Both the position numbers and the translations under genes were made by a program. From Aphodosoma sp051870875 (GTDB lineage Bacteria > Bacteroidota > Bacteroidia > Bacteroidales > Paludibacteraceae), in NCBI GenBank assembly GCA_051870875.1, contig JBJECG010000048.1:1-27502 (forward strand): DNA of 27,502 nt, in the 5' to 3' direction. Shown here in pieces: positions 8,321 through 17,343 of the stretch. Within the stretch, counting starts at the first letter, position 1; each line of letters opens with the position of its first letter. Below the pieces are notes generated by a model, which did not search any database, was not told the DNA's origin, and saw nothing but the letters and a program-made list of their open reading frames with translations.

Positions 8321-9160
8321 ATGAAAATTTGTGTCATAGGAACCGGTACCATGGGATCAGGTATCGTTCAGGCTTTTGCCCAGGCCGGTATGCCCGTCAT
8401 AATGAAAAGCCGTTCTGAAGCTTCAAACAGCAAAGCCTTGGCTAAAATACAGAAATCGCTTGCCAAACTTGTGGAGAAAGGCAAAGTGACCCAGGAGTAT
8501 ATGGATGCTTCATTGGCAAACATCCGCCTTACAACCGATTATGCCGATTGTGCCGACTGCGACCTCGTAATCGAAGCTGCAGTCGAGACTATGGAACTGA
8601 AGAAAGAACTTTTCCAGCAGCTTGACAAGCTCTGCAAGCCCGAAACGATTCTGGCATCCAATACATCATCTCTCTCCATCACCGAAGTGGCAGCCTGTAC
8701 ATCACGCCCTGAGCGCGTCATCGGCATGCACTTCTTCAACCCCGCTCCGGTCATGAAACTGGTTGAACTCATCCGCGGCCAGAAAACCACAGATGAGGTC
8801 TACAACCTTATCTCCGACCTTGCCAAGCAGATTGGCAAAGTCCCTGTTATGGTCAACGAAGCTCCTGGTTTTGTCGTAAACCGCATACTGATACCGCTTG
8901 TCAACGAGGGTATAGGCATTCTGGCTGACGGTGTTGCCACTCGCGATGAAATAGATGAGGCCATGAAGCTCGGTGCAAACCATCCGATGGGGCCTCTCGC
9001 TCTTGGCGACCTTATAGGTCTTGATGTCTGTCTTGCCATCATGGAGGTGCTGCACCGCGAATTTGGTGATGACAAGTACCGCCCTCATCCGCTGCTCCGC
9101 AAAATGGTGCGTGCCGGACTGCTCGGACGCAAAACCGGAGAAGGTTTTTATAAATACTAA
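8321..9160 (+). CDS. hbd: 3-hydroxybutyryl-CoA dehydrogenase
   Basis: An NAD(P)-dependent enzyme of 279 residues that interconverts acetoacetyl-CoA and (S)-3-hydroxybutyryl-CoA. The N-terminal Rossmann motif GTGTMGSG starts at residue 7. The catalytic dyad sits in GMHFFNPAPVMKLVEL (His137 and Glu149). Ser117 (ASNTSSLS) and the Asn in NEAPGFVVNRIL are the other expected active-site residues. The length matches clostridial Hbd. It lies 15 nt after crt and 29 nt before bcd, so it is clearly part of the same operon. Whether NADH or NADPH is used cannot be decided from what I see. Confidence 0.95.
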   Translation: MKICVIGTGTMGSGIVQAFAQAGMPVIMKSRSEASNSKALAKIQKSLAKLVEKGKVTQEYMDASLANIRLTTDYADCADCDLVIEAAVETMELKKELFQQLDKLCKPETILASNTSSLSITEVAACTSRPERVIGMHFFNPAPVMKLVELIRGQKTTDEVYNLISDLAKQIGKVPVMVNEAPGFVVNRILIPLVNEGIGILADGVATRDEIDEAMKLGANHPMGPLALGDLIGLDVCLAIMEVLHREFGDDKYRPHPLLRKMVRAGLLGRKTGEGFYKY

Positions 9161-9189
9161 TAACCAAAACGTTAAAACTATATCGTTGT

Positions 9190-10329
9190 ATGAATTTTAA
9201 TCTAAGCAAACAGCAGCAGCTTTTCCAGCAGATGATTCGTTCTTTTGCAGAGAAAGAGGTCAAACCATTGGCTGCGGAAATCGATGAACAGGAGCGTTTC
9301 CCTTCTGAAACAGTGGCCAAACTTGCCAAAATAGGTGTGATGGGTATTCCTGTACCCGTGGAATATGGCGGTGCCGGTGGTGACAATGTCATGTACACCA
9401 TTGCCATTGAGGAGCTTTCGCGTGTATGTGCCACTACCGGAGTCGTAGTGTCGGCACACACATCGCTCTGTATCGCCCCAATCCTCGAGAACGGTACCGA
9501 AGAACAGAAACAGAAATATATCCCGAAACTTGCAAAAGGCGAATGGATAGGTGCATTCGGCCTTACCGAGCCTAACGCAGGTACCGATGCTGCCATGCAG
9601 CAGACAACCGCTGTAGCCGATGGCGACAACTATATCATCAACGGCTCAAAAATCTTCATAACCAATGCCGGTTATGCCGATGTGTATGTCATTTTTGCCA
9701 TGACCGACAAGAGCAAGGGCAACAAAGGCATCTCGGCTTTCATTCTCGAAAAGGGCATGCCTGGCTTCACTGTCGGCAAGAAGGAGAAGAAACTTGGTAT
9801 CCGCGGATCTGCCACTTGCGAACTTATATTCGAAAACGTAGTGGTACCCAAAACACAGATGCTCGGCCAGGAAGGCAAAGGATTTGCCATTGCCATGAAA
9901 ACTCTCGACGGTGGTCGTATCGGTATCGCTTCGCAGGCTCTCGGTATAGCTCAGGGTGCTATGGACGAAACTGTCAAATACACAAAAGAGCGCAAACAGT
10001 TCGGCCGTTCGATCGCCCAGTTCCAGAATACCCAGTTCCGGATGGCCGACCTTGCCACCCGTGTCGAGGCCTCACGTCTGCTCGTCCGTTCGGCTGCATT
10101 CAAGAAAGACCAGAAAGTGCCATTTTCAGCCGATGCTGCCATGTGCAAGCTCTTTGCCGCCGAAACCGCTATGGAAGTGACCACCAAGTGCGTACAATTC
10201 TACGGAGGCTATGGCTATACCCGCGAATATCCTATTGAACGCATGATGCGCGATGCCAAAATCACCGAAATTTACGAAGGTACATCCGAAGTGCAGCGTA
10301 TGGTGATTGCCGGAAAATTGTTCAAATAA
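9190..10329 (+). CDS. bcd: Short-chain (butyryl-CoA) acyl-CoA dehydrogenase
   Basis: A 379-residue FAD enzyme of the acyl-CoA dehydrogenase family. Recognisable segments are FGLTEPNAGTDA (flavin/substrate loop), FITNAGYADVYVIFA, KKLGIRGSATCEL, TKERKQFGRSIAQFQ and the C-terminal IYEGTSEVQR with the catalytic Glu at about residue 363. Because etfB and etfA follow directly, it most likely runs as crotonyl-CoA reductase, taking electrons from EtfAB, possibly by flavin-based bifurcation with NADH and ferredoxin. It shares the operon with crt and hbd, and its product butyryl-CoA feeds the CoA-transferase. Whether this Etf system bifurcates is not established by the sequence alone. Confidence 0.94.
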   Translation: MNFNLSKQQQLFQQMIRSFAEKEVKPLAAEIDEQERFPSETVAKLAKIGVMGIPVPVEYGGAGGDNVMYTIAIEELSRVCATTGVVVSAHTSLCIAPILENGTEEQKQKYIPKLAKGEWIGAFGLTEPNAGTDAAMQQTTAVADGDNYIINGSKIFITNAGYADVYVIFAMTDKSKGNKGISAFILEKGMPGFTVGKKEKKLGIRGSATCELIFENVVVPKTQMLGQEGKGFAIAMKTLDGGRIGIASQALGIAQGAMDETVKYTKERKQFGRSIAQFQNTQFRMADLATRVEASRLLVRSAAFKKDQKVPFSADAAMCKLFAAETAMEVTTKCVQFYGGYGYTREYPIERMMRDAKITEIYEGTSEVQRMVIAGKLFK

Positions 10330-10354
10330 TTCATCCAAAAAACGTAATTACGAT

Positions 10355-11134
10355 ATGAAAATAGTAGTTTGCATAAAACAAGTTCCCGATACTACCGAGG
10401 TAAAAATAGACCCGAAAACCGGAACTATCATCCGTGAAGGTTTGCCAAGCATCATGAATCCCGATGACAAGGGTGCGCTCGAATGGGCACTCCGCCTGAA
10501 AGACCGCTGCGGAGCTCATGTCACCGCCATAACCATGGGCCCGCCCCAAGCGGAAGCCATACTCCGTGAGGCTTACGCCATGGGTGTCGACCACTGTATT
10601 CTGCTTACCGACCGCGCTTTTGCCGGTGCCGACACTCTTGCCACTTCACATGCTCTTGCCGGTGCATTGTCCGAGATACCGCACGATGTGGTCATCACCG
10701 GACGTCAGGCCATAGACGGTGACACCGCCCAAGTCGGACCTCAGATAGCCGAACATCTCGGTCTGCCGCAAGTCTCTTATGTCGCAGACATTGAGATGAA
10801 AGACAACGAGTTCATCGTGAAAAAGGAAACTGAAGAGGGGTATCAGCTGCTGGCAGTTCCCGCTCCTTGCCTTTTCACCGTGTTGGCATCATCGGTTGAG
10901 CCGCGCTATATGACAGTCCGCGGCATCTGCGAGTGTTTTGACCGTGAAATCCAAATCATGACAGTAAAGGATATGCACATCGAATTGGAGAAACTCGGTC
11001 TCAAGGGATCTCCTACACGTGTGAAACGTTCGTTTGCCAAAGGTCTGAAAGATGCAGGTCTGCAATATGAGGTGTCTGACGAAGAGGCAGTTGACCTTAT
11101 AGTTACCAAGCTCAAGGAGAAATTTATCATCTAA
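10355..11134 (+). CDS. etfB: Electron transfer flavoprotein, beta subunit
   Basis: EtfB, 259 residues, starting with MKIVVCIKQVPDTTEV, the typical N-terminus. The AMP/FAD-binding segment AIDGDTAQVGPQIAEHLGLPQ is clear. The open frame extends upstream to 10307 inside bcd, but the family N-terminus and the 25-nt gap after bcd support ATG 10355 as the start. It pairs with EtfA to pass electrons to Bcd. Such Etf proteins next to bcd in butyrate clusters are often of the bifurcating type, in which EtfB also binds FAD; this is inference. Confidence 0.95.
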   Translation: MKIVVCIKQVPDTTEVKIDPKTGTIIREGLPSIMNPDDKGALEWALRLKDRCGAHVTAITMGPPQAEAILREAYAMGVDHCILLTDRAFAGADTLATSHALAGALSEIPHDVVITGRQAIDGDTAQVGPQIAEHLGLPQVSYVADIEMKDNEFIVKKETEEGYQLLAVPAPCLFTVLASSVEPRYMTVRGICECFDREIQIMTVKDMHIELEKLGLKGSPTRVKRSFAKGLKDAGLQYEVSDEEAVDLIVTKLKEKFII

Positions 11135-11165
11135 TGCTCACCCTGATAATTTTTTGAAACGGAAT

Positions 11166-12176
11166 ATGGAAAAATCAGATTATAAAAACGTATATGTATT
11201 TATCGAGCAGCGCGACGGAGCTGTACAGCCTGTTGCTCTCGAACTGTTGGGCAAGGCACGTGAGCTGGCTGATACTCTTCACGAAAAAGTAGTGGCTCTT
11301 TTCCCCGGCTGCGGCCTTGAAGCCCAATGCCAAATGCTCATAGAATACGGGGCCGACGAAGTGGTGCTTATAGATGCCCCCGAACTCAAAGACTATATAA
11401 CGGAGGAGTATTCGCAGGCTATATATCAGGCCATAGTGAAGTTCCGGCCGAGTATATTCCTGATCGGAGCAAGCACTATCGGACGTGACCTCGGTCCACG
11501 TCTTTCTGCCCGTCTCGAAACCGGTCTGACCGCCGACTGCACCAAACTCGAAATTTCCGAGGATGGAGAACTCATGATGACCCGTCCTGCATTCGGAGGC
11601 AATCTTATGGCCACCATCATGTGTACCGAACACCGTCCGCAGATGTCGACTGTCCGCCCGGGAGTGATGAAACGCGCACCCCGCGATGTTGCGCGTAAAG
11701 GTGAAATCATCCGTTTCGAGCCGAAGTTCGACCGCTCCAAAATCAAAGTACGTCTGCTTGATACTGTCAAGAACGACAAAGGTCTTGTCGACATCACTGA
11801 AGCCAGAATCCTCGTGTCCGGCGGACGTGGCGTAGGCTGTAAGGAGGGATTCGACAAACTCCGTGCTTTGGCTGATACCATAGGAGCCGAGGTTTCCACC
11901 TCTCGTGCCATGGTTGATTCCGGAATCATGTCGCATGACCGTCAGGTCGGTCAGACTGGAAAGACTGTCCGCCCTGATCTTTATCTTGCCTGCGGTATCT
12001 CCGGTGCCATCCAGCACCTGGCCGGTATGGAAGAGTCGGAGCTTATCATAGCCATAAACAAAGACAAGTTCGCACCGATTTTTCAGGTTGCCGACCTCGG
12101 TATAGTAGGCGATCTCAATAAGATAGTCCCGTTGCTCCGCGAGCGTCTGGAAAAAGAGATGGCTGCCCGCAAGTAA
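11166..12176 (+). CDS. etfA: Electron transfer flavoprotein, alpha subunit
   Basis: EtfA, 336 residues. The C-terminal FAD domain shows ILVSGGRGVGCKEGF, AEVSTSRAMVDSG, QVGQTGKTVRPDLY, ISGAIQHLAGM and a typical end (AINKDKFAPIFQVADLGIVGD). A TTG four codons upstream (11154) is possible, but ATG 11166 gives MEKSDYKNVYVFIEQ, which fits the family. It lies 31 nt after etfB and is the last gene of the lysine/butyrate operon; a strong hairpin with a T-run follows 36 nt later. It accepts or donates electrons with Bcd. Confidence 0.95.
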   Translation: MEKSDYKNVYVFIEQRDGAVQPVALELLGKARELADTLHEKVVALFPGCGLEAQCQMLIEYGADEVVLIDAPELKDYITEEYSQAIYQAIVKFRPSIFLIGASTIGRDLGPRLSARLETGLTADCTKLEISEDGELMMTRPAFGGNLMATIMCTEHRPQMSTVRPGVMKRAPRDVARKGEIIRFEPKFDRSKIKVRLLDTVKNDKGLVDITEARILVSGGRGVGCKEGFDKLRALADTIGAEVSTSRAMVDSGIMSHDRQVGQTGKTVRPDLYLACGISGAIQHLAGMEESELIIAINKDKFAPIFQVADLGIVGDLNKIVPLLRERLEKEMAARK

Positions 12177-12212
12177 TTGTATTTCCGTATACTTACGGTA
12201 GCATATGTATGG

Positions 12213-12250
12213 AAAAAGTCACTGGAAGGGTATACTTTCAGTGACTTTTT
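12213..12250 (+). terminator. Intrinsic terminator after etfA
   Basis: Arms 12213-12224 (AAAAAGTCACTG) and 12239-12250 (CAGTGACTTTTT) are perfect 12-bp complements around a 14-nt loop. The A-run before and the T-run at the end make it usable on both strands, suiting the convergent arrangement of etfA (+) and the ABC permease (-) that ends at 12354. Confidence 0.85.
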
Positions 12251-12335
12251 GTGAACGGCGTATCTTGCATGTTGTGCAATAGCCCATCGGTCGGAACGTA
12301 TTTCCAGTGACTTTCTGTGAGTTGCGTATACCTTG
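12239..12335. repeat. Imperfect direct repeat in the convergent intergenic region
   Basis: The 16-mer CAGTGACTTTTTGTGA (12239-12254) recurs at 12305-12320 with one change. The following bases (ACGGCGTATCTTGC versus GTTGCGTATACCTTGC) also match loosely, so a unit of roughly 30 bp is duplicated about 66 bp apart. The first copy is the 3' arm of the terminator. The second could also pair with the 5' arm (12213-12224) to form an alternative, longer-loop hairpin. Confidence 0.6.
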
Positions 12336-12353
12336 CCCTTCTGAATAAGCAAC

Positions 12354-13490
12354 TTATGCGGTACGGTTCCGTCTGCGGTTGCTCAATACGGGGATGAGGT
12401 ATTTCTGAACCAAAGTCAGGCCCCATGCAAGCAGGTAATATACAGCAGCCAGCAACCAGAGCAGACAATATTCACGGCGGGTGTCGTAGAGTGTGGCACC
12501 CATGGAATTGATATGCAGGAAACCGTTGGCTCCGGCTGTGTACGGAATAATTTCCGCCAATGCAGCCCACGCGGCCGGCATCATCTCCTTGGGCCATGAT
12601 ATACCGGCCAGGAACAGAAATATCAGAGATGTGGATATAAGCAATACCATACCGGATTCCCTGTTGCGCATACACATTCCAATCATGATGGAGAAACAAA
12701 TGACGGCCAAAAGGTACGGGACTATAAAGCACATGATATCCGTCACGTTGCCGATATGAGGCAGGTCGAAAAGACGTGGCAATGCAAGCAGCAGTATGAC
12801 AGCCAGAGGATAATAGATGATGAAGTACGCAGCTATGCTTTTCCCGATCCTGGCCGGATACTGACGCAGCTCGTAGGCCGTGCCGCAACGCATACAGATG
12901 CCGAAGAAGAGAGTCTGATGCAGAATCAACACCAATACCGCAGGTATCAGAAATGAACCGTAACCGCCGACCGGATTGAACAATGCCGTTTCGGTATAAG
13001 GCGCATCCTGTACCAAAGACCAGGCAAACTCCTTGTCATAGCCCATCTGCTCATAGCGGTCTACCTGAATGTTTATCATGTCGTCAAGCATCACCTGGTT
13101 GCAACTCAGGTATATGCCTTTCATATACAGGAATGATGACATGTCGCAATAAAGCGATATATGTGCCTGACCCGACGGATCGGCCAGCTGGTGCGCAAAA
13201 TCGTGCGGAAAATAGATAATGCCATGCACTTTCTGCCGCCGGAGAAGATTCTCCGCCTCCAGCATCGAACAGCAGTGATATGCCACTTTCACTTCGGGTG
13301 ATGCATCCCATTTATGCAGGAAGCTCCTGCTTTCAGGCGATGCCGACATGTCTACAACAGCTACGGGCAGGTCTGTTATCTGTTCGTTCCAATAAATGAG
13401 TTTGTACAGAAACGGATAAACCAACGTTGCGAGCAAAAAGATGATCATAACGCCCCGGTCATGCAATATAGAAGTCAGTTCTTTGAACAT
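12354..13490 (-). CDS. ABC-2 type permease (second of two)
   Basis: A 378-residue inner-membrane protein with the YhhJ/YbhR-type layout: one N-terminal membrane segment (VMIIFLLATLVYPFLY), an extracytoplasmic domain of about 140 residues, then about five membrane helices (for example FLIPAVLVLILHQTLFFGI and LIFLFLAGISWP). It is the last gene of the minus-strand operon, 15 nt after its paralogue at 13506-14678. The two presumably form a heterodimeric pore working with the HlyD and TolC of the same operon to export a small molecule or lipid. No ATP-binding subunit is encoded in the operon. The substrate is unknown. The convergent terminator region lies just beyond its stop. Confidence 0.88.
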   Translation of the reverse strand: MFKELTSILHDRGVMIIFLLATLVYPFLYKLIYWNEQITDLPVAVVDMSASPESRSFLHKWDASPEVKVAYHCCSMLEAENLLRRQKVHGIIYFPHDFAHQLADPSGQAHISLYCDMSSFLYMKGIYLSCNQVMLDDMINIQVDRYEQMGYDKEFAWSLVQDAPYTETALFNPVGGYGSFLIPAVLVLILHQTLFFGICMRCGTAYELRQYPARIGKSIAAYFIIYYPLAVILLLALPRLFDLPHIGNVTDIMCFIVPYLLAVICFSIMIGMCMRNRESGMVLLISTSLIFLFLAGISWPKEMMPAAWAALAEIIPYTAGANGFLHINSMGATLYDTRREYCLLWLLAAVYYLLAWGLTLVQKYLIPVLSNRRRNRTA

Positions 13491-13505
13491 GATGCCGATT
13501 TTTTA

Positions 13506-14678
13506 TCATTCAACAACAGGTGCAACCGCACCCGACAATATTTTCCGCAGTCGCGGAGAGACCAACAAAGCGGCCGAAAGAAAAGCGCACAATGCCATGG
13601 CCGGAGCCAGGCTGCACTCAACAGGAGCTGCCATCAGGGCTTCATTCACATAAATGCGATAGTAATGGCGCAGAGGTTCAAGATTGGACAAAGCTTGCAC
13701 CGGAGGCAGCATACCGCTTACTGGATATGTGAAGCCGGACAATGAGAAGCCCAGCATGCTGTACAGTGCCCCGATTGAAAGTGCATCACGCAAACGGGGC
13801 AGACATCCGATCAGGAAAATACCCATTGCCTCCATTGCGAACACAAACAAGACCATGCCCAGCAGCAGCCGTCCGTGGCTGCCGTATATGGGGAAACCTG
13901 CGTAATGGAACAATATGAGGTGGCACCCTATCCCCAATATAAGGTAAATGACTGTATACGGAAGCAACTTGCCTATCATTGCCATGGTGTAGTTGCCGTT
14001 TGCCGTTGCCAGCCATTCGGCCGATGTGTTCATCTTCATCTCGTAACCTATTGCAAATATGGTAAGCATCAGGCAAATAAGACCCAATATGCCAGGAAGG
14101 ATGGTAGATACAAGATATACCGAATAATTGCTGTACGGGTTTGCCACCATGTGGGCGTCGATAGTGATCGGCTGGATGCGTTTCATGATCAGATGGTCAG
14201 GCATGCCTTTTTTCCGCAGCACCTCACGCTGGAATGCACCTGATGTCAGATTGACCATTGTCAGAAGTTGCTTGTACGCTGTGTTGCCACCCACGGTATA
14301 GGCATTGTTTACATAGAAATCTATCTGAGGGCGTCGGAATGCAGCCAAGTCACTGTAAAATCCGTCGCCAATCACTAGTATACCGTAGACAGTTCCTTGT
14401 TGCATCGCCAGTCTGGCATCTGGGTACGAATTGGTAACCATCAGTACATCTACAGACGGCGTGGCTTGCAGTTCGTGGCACAAACGGCGTGATATGCTTG
14501 TCCCGTCCATGTCGACCACTGCAACAGGGATTTTTTCAGCCCCTCCCTTTTGCATCAAGGTGAGGAAAAAGAATGTGGACAACACCATTACACCTGCACT
14601 TGCGAACAAATACAGCGGACGGGCAAACATCTGGCGCAATTCGCGTTTAACGACACAAAACAAAGGAGCCATGGTCAA
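13506..14678 (-). CDS. ABC-2 type permease (first of two)
   Basis: A 390-residue paralogue of the downstream permease: N-terminal helix (LYLFASAGVMVLSTFFFLTL), a periplasmic domain that starts KIPVAVVDMDGTSISRRLC (the permease DUF3533-like VAVVD motif shared by both paralogues), then about five helices toward the C-terminus. It starts 8 nt after the hlyD stop, which points to translational linkage. In the family this protein pairs with a second ABC-2 permease, an HlyD adaptor and TolC for drug, bile-acid or lipid export; the substrate here cannot be read from the sequence. Confidence 0.88.
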   Translation of the reverse strand: MTMAPLFCVVKRELRQMFARPLYLFASAGVMVLSTFFFLTLMQKGGAEKIPVAVVDMDGTSISRRLCHELQATPSVDVLMVTNSYPDARLAMQQGTVYGILVIGDGFYSDLAAFRRPQIDFYVNNAYTVGGNTAYKQLLTMVNLTSGAFQREVLRKKGMPDHLIMKRIQPITIDAHMVANPYSNYSVYLVSTILPGILGLICLMLTIFAIGYEMKMNTSAEWLATANGNYTMAMIGKLLPYTVIYLILGIGCHLILFHYAGFPIYGSHGRLLLGMVLFVFAMEAMGIFLIGCLPRLRDALSIGALYSMLGFSLSGFTYPVSGMLPPVQALSNLEPLRHYYRIYVNEALMAAPVECSLAPAMALCAFLSAALLVSPRLRKILSGAVAPVVE

Positions 14679-14686
14679 TGCTTTTG

Positions 14687-15676
14687 TTACTGTTTGATTA
14701 CTATAGCTGTCATGCCTGGACGCAAATCAGGAATCGTTTGCAGCGGACGGCATTTCACGTCAAATGTGCGGACATCGTATCCGCCGTTCTGTCTGGTAGT
14801 CCGCCACGTGGCATACGTACCCATGGCTTTGATATGGGTGACCTTGACAGTATAAGACTGGCTGCCCAAGGCTGGCACACGTACCTGCAACGTGCTGCCG
14901 ACTGTAAAGCCTTGCAGCATATCCTCGCGCACGGCAAATGTAAACCAGCAATCTGACAAATCCATTATGGCCATGACGGGGCTGCCCTGGCCGACTAATT
15001 CGCCTGTCTTCGGAAACCGTTCGGATACTTCGCCGTCGCAAGGGGACAACAGGTAGCGTTCGGCTTCGGCAGCGGCCACTTCTTTCAATATAGCATCGAC
15101 CTTGGCCACTTGGGCTTCTGCAGCCGCCTGGTCTTCTTTTCGGGCACCTGCCATAGCCATGTCGTACTGGCTTTTGGCTGCTTTGGCCGTTGCTTCTGCC
15201 GCCTTGTACTGGGCATAGACCTCATCGCGTTTCTGCTCGCTCACGACACCTTTTTCAAACAGACGTTCGACACGCTCATAGCTTTTGCGGTAGATTTCTT
15301 TTCCGGCTTTAGCTTTCTGCCACAGTTCGTATGCGCCGGTTATCTGTTCTCGTTGTGCGCCATTCTTGGCTTTTTCGTTTACCGCAGCCGCCATTTCACG
15401 GGCGGCCAGAGCCTGTTCTTTTTTTGCCTCGACTTCGGGTGAATAGATCACAACCAGAGTATCGCCTTTTCTTACTTGTTCACCTTCTTCGTAAAGGTAC
15501 ATTTCGATGCGTCCCGGCACTTTGCCTGAAACCCGGTATTCGGTGGCTTCCGCTTCGCCCTGTATCAATTCTTCTTCCGGTTGCAAGGCGACAATGCCGA
15601 CTACGGCAACAATTACAACCACGGCAAGGAGGGATGCTATGCCCAACAGAAGGCTGTTCGTTCTTTCTTTTATCAT
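14687..15676 (-). CDS. HlyD/YbhG-type membrane fusion protein
   Basis: A 329-residue periplasmic adaptor. The chosen start (MIKERTNSLLLGIASLL) gives an N-terminal membrane anchor; the frame stays open further upstream to 15760 but that extension has no adaptor-like features. After the anchor come a biotinyl-lipoyl-like half (SGKVPGRIEMYLYEEGEQV), an Ala/Lys-rich coiled coil (about residues 75-185), the second lipoyl half (LLSPCDGEVSERFPKTGELV) and a beta-barrel domain. It connects the two inner-membrane permeases with the TolC encoded upstream. A 246-nt gap separates it from tolC, longer than other gaps in the operon. Confidence 0.92.
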   Translation of the reverse strand: MIKERTNSLLLGIASLLAVVVIVAVVGIVALQPEEELIQGEAEATEYRVSGKVPGRIEMYLYEEGEQVRKGDTLVVIYSPEVEAKKEQALAAREMAAAVNEKAKNGAQREQITGAYELWQKAKAGKEIYRKSYERVERLFEKGVVSEQKRDEVYAQYKAAEATAKAAKSQYDMAMAGARKEDQAAAEAQVAKVDAILKEVAAAEAERYLLSPCDGEVSERFPKTGELVGQGSPVMAIMDLSDCWFTFAVREDMLQGFTVGSTLQVRVPALGSQSYTVKVTHIKAMGTYATWRTTRQNGGYDVRTFDVKCRPLQTIPDLRPGMTAIVIKQ

Positions 15677-15922
15677 AATCTTCAGTCTGTTTATAGCTGA
15701 GCAACTCGCAAAAATTGGCTGCCAAACGAGTTTGGCGGTATTTCCGGATGACTCAGGCAATACCGCATGAATCTCCGGAAAGACGATAAATTCATTGCAA
15801 CTCCAGAATGGGGTTACTTGAATATAATGATATCAGCTGAATTTTGGTGAGAAGCTTGTTTTTTCGGTTATTCGTATTGGGAATGTTTGTCTCATAAGAG
15901 CTGGCAGTTACGTCCGCCATCT
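15677..15922 (-). other. Intergenic gap inside the export operon, with small inverted repeats
   Basis: No convincing gene. A 34-codon ORF can be read on the minus strand but has no recognisable features. Inverted repeats are visible: GCCAAAC-GA-GTTTGGC at about 15720-15735, and AATACCGC/GCGGTATT (8 bp) around 15731-15765. They may act as an attenuator or processing site that lowers expression of hlyD and the permeases relative to tolC. I found no clear TAnnTTTG box for an internal promoter. Confidence 0.4.
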
Positions 15923-17341
15923 TCAATATCCTATATATTTTCGGAAAATGATTTCATTTACAATAGTTTCTACTTCGGCATCTACTTTGTCTGAAGCCGC
16001 TGACAACCAGGCTGCCTGGGCTTGCATCAGGTCGGATACGGTAGCCATTGACGACTGGAACGACTCTTCGGCCATACGCAGCACCTCTTGTGCGTTGTTC
16101 AGATTGAGGTTGGCCAGTTCCAGCTTCTGTTGCGCCTCAAGCAGCTTCTGTTGCGCCTGGGTGGTTTGCAGCGTCATCATCTCCCGCGCCTCATCGGTCT
16201 TGAGAGCCAGTATCGTTTCTTCATGCCGTGCAGCTTTCACTCGCAGGATATCATCGGCATGTGCAATAGGTACGTTTACCACAACTCCGACCATAAACGA
16301 TCCTGCGTGCCGCCAATCGGCGGATATGCCGTTGTTGAACGAAGGGGTGGAGTATATGTAGTTGGCTGAGGCCAGAATGTTTGGTTGAAGGCCGGCAGCC
16401 GAAATCATGGTATGTCTGCGGGCTATGATTCTGGATTGTTCCAGCAGTCGGATTTCAGGACGCTGTCGGACGGCAGCATCAATGTCTATGCTGTCATACG
16501 TTTGAGGCAGTCTGCCCAATCCGCTGTCGTCCAGGACAAACTCGCTGTTCAACGGCAATCCGCACAGTTGTGCCAGAGCCATACGCGAAAGTACCAGACC
16601 GTTGGATGCCTGCAATTGTTTGACCGCTGCATCGCCGCGTTTCGCGGATACTTTGAGCAGATCCGACTGCGTAGCCATGCCTTCCTCTACCAGTGCACTG
16701 ACATCACCTTCCAATTTGACAAGCAAGTCGTAGTAATAGTCGGCCAGCTGTTTCTTCTTTTCGACGGATATGACACGCCAGTATGCTTCGTCCACTTTTA
16801 CCAGCAAATCAAGTTGCTTTTCTGTGGCCTCGATTCCGCTCATGCGTTCTGCCGACTGGGCAATCCGATACAGGGATATAAGCCGTCCGCCGGTATATAT
16901 CGGTTGGGTGATACCGACTTGTGCAACCATGACGTTTTTCATATCCACGGTCAAGGCATCGTACAGCTGCTTGTACGAGTCAGCCACTACGTCGGATGCT
17001 GCGCCGATTGGAGGCATCCTGTTCGGAACAAAATAGGGCATGCCGTTGGCACCGATGCCGGCTGTACCGAAAGGGAAAGTGGTTTCACCGGCCAACAGGT
17101 GAATGTCTTGTGACGCATGCAGGTATCCGGCATTTGCCGACAGGTGCGGTCCCATGGCCGCTCCGGCAGCACGACGCCGGAATGATGCGGCTTTCTGCGC
17201 TTCGGCCTGTATCTTGGCTGTGCTGCTGTTGGCCAGAGCCATTTCGTGGCACATGGCCAGACTGTAGCGTAGTGTGTCGGTACCGGCAGCAGATACAGTC
17301 ACGGATACTGACAGGAGAACAATCAATGTACAGCGTTTCAT
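15923..17341 (-). CDS. TolC-family outer-membrane efflux protein
   Basis: 472 residues with a signal peptide (MKRCTLIVLLSVSVTVSAAG). Two OEP repeats are visible, each with long helices; the QPIYTGGRLISLYRIAQ motif is typical of the first and an Ala/Leu/Gln-rich coiled coil (ETILALKTDEAREMMTLQ onward) of the second. It forms the trimeric outer-membrane channel for the HlyD/ABC-2 system downstream. ATG 17341 is preferred over TTG 17347. The gene starts 2 nt after the stop of the small lipoprotein gene, so the two are tightly coupled. Confidence 0.93.
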   Translation of the reverse strand: MKRCTLIVLLSVSVTVSAAGTDTLRYSLAMCHEMALANSSTAKIQAEAQKAASFRRRAAGAAMGPHLSANAGYLHASQDIHLLAGETTFPFGTAGIGANGMPYFVPNRMPPIGAASDVVADSYKQLYDALTVDMKNVMVAQVGITQPIYTGGRLISLYRIAQSAERMSGIEATEKQLDLLVKVDEAYWRVISVEKKKQLADYYYDLLVKLEGDVSALVEEGMATQSDLLKVSAKRGDAAVKQLQASNGLVLSRMALAQLCGLPLNSEFVLDDSGLGRLPQTYDSIDIDAAVRQRPEIRLLEQSRIIARRHTMISAAGLQPNILASANYIYSTPSFNNGISADWRHAGSFMVGVVVNVPIAHADDILRVKAARHEETILALKTDEAREMMTLQTTQAQQKLLEAQQKLELANLNLNNAQEVLRMAEESFQSSMATVSDLMQAQAAWLSAASDKVDAEVETIVNEIIFRKYIGY

Positions 17342-17343
17342 AA

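Noticed and set aside
10307..10354. Upstream extension of etfB into bcd
   Set aside because: It has no similarity to the EtfB N-terminus; ATG 10355 gives the family start.
15677..15780. 34-codon minus-strand ORF between tolC and hlyD
   Set aside because: No recognisable features; composed largely of the inverted repeats of this gap.
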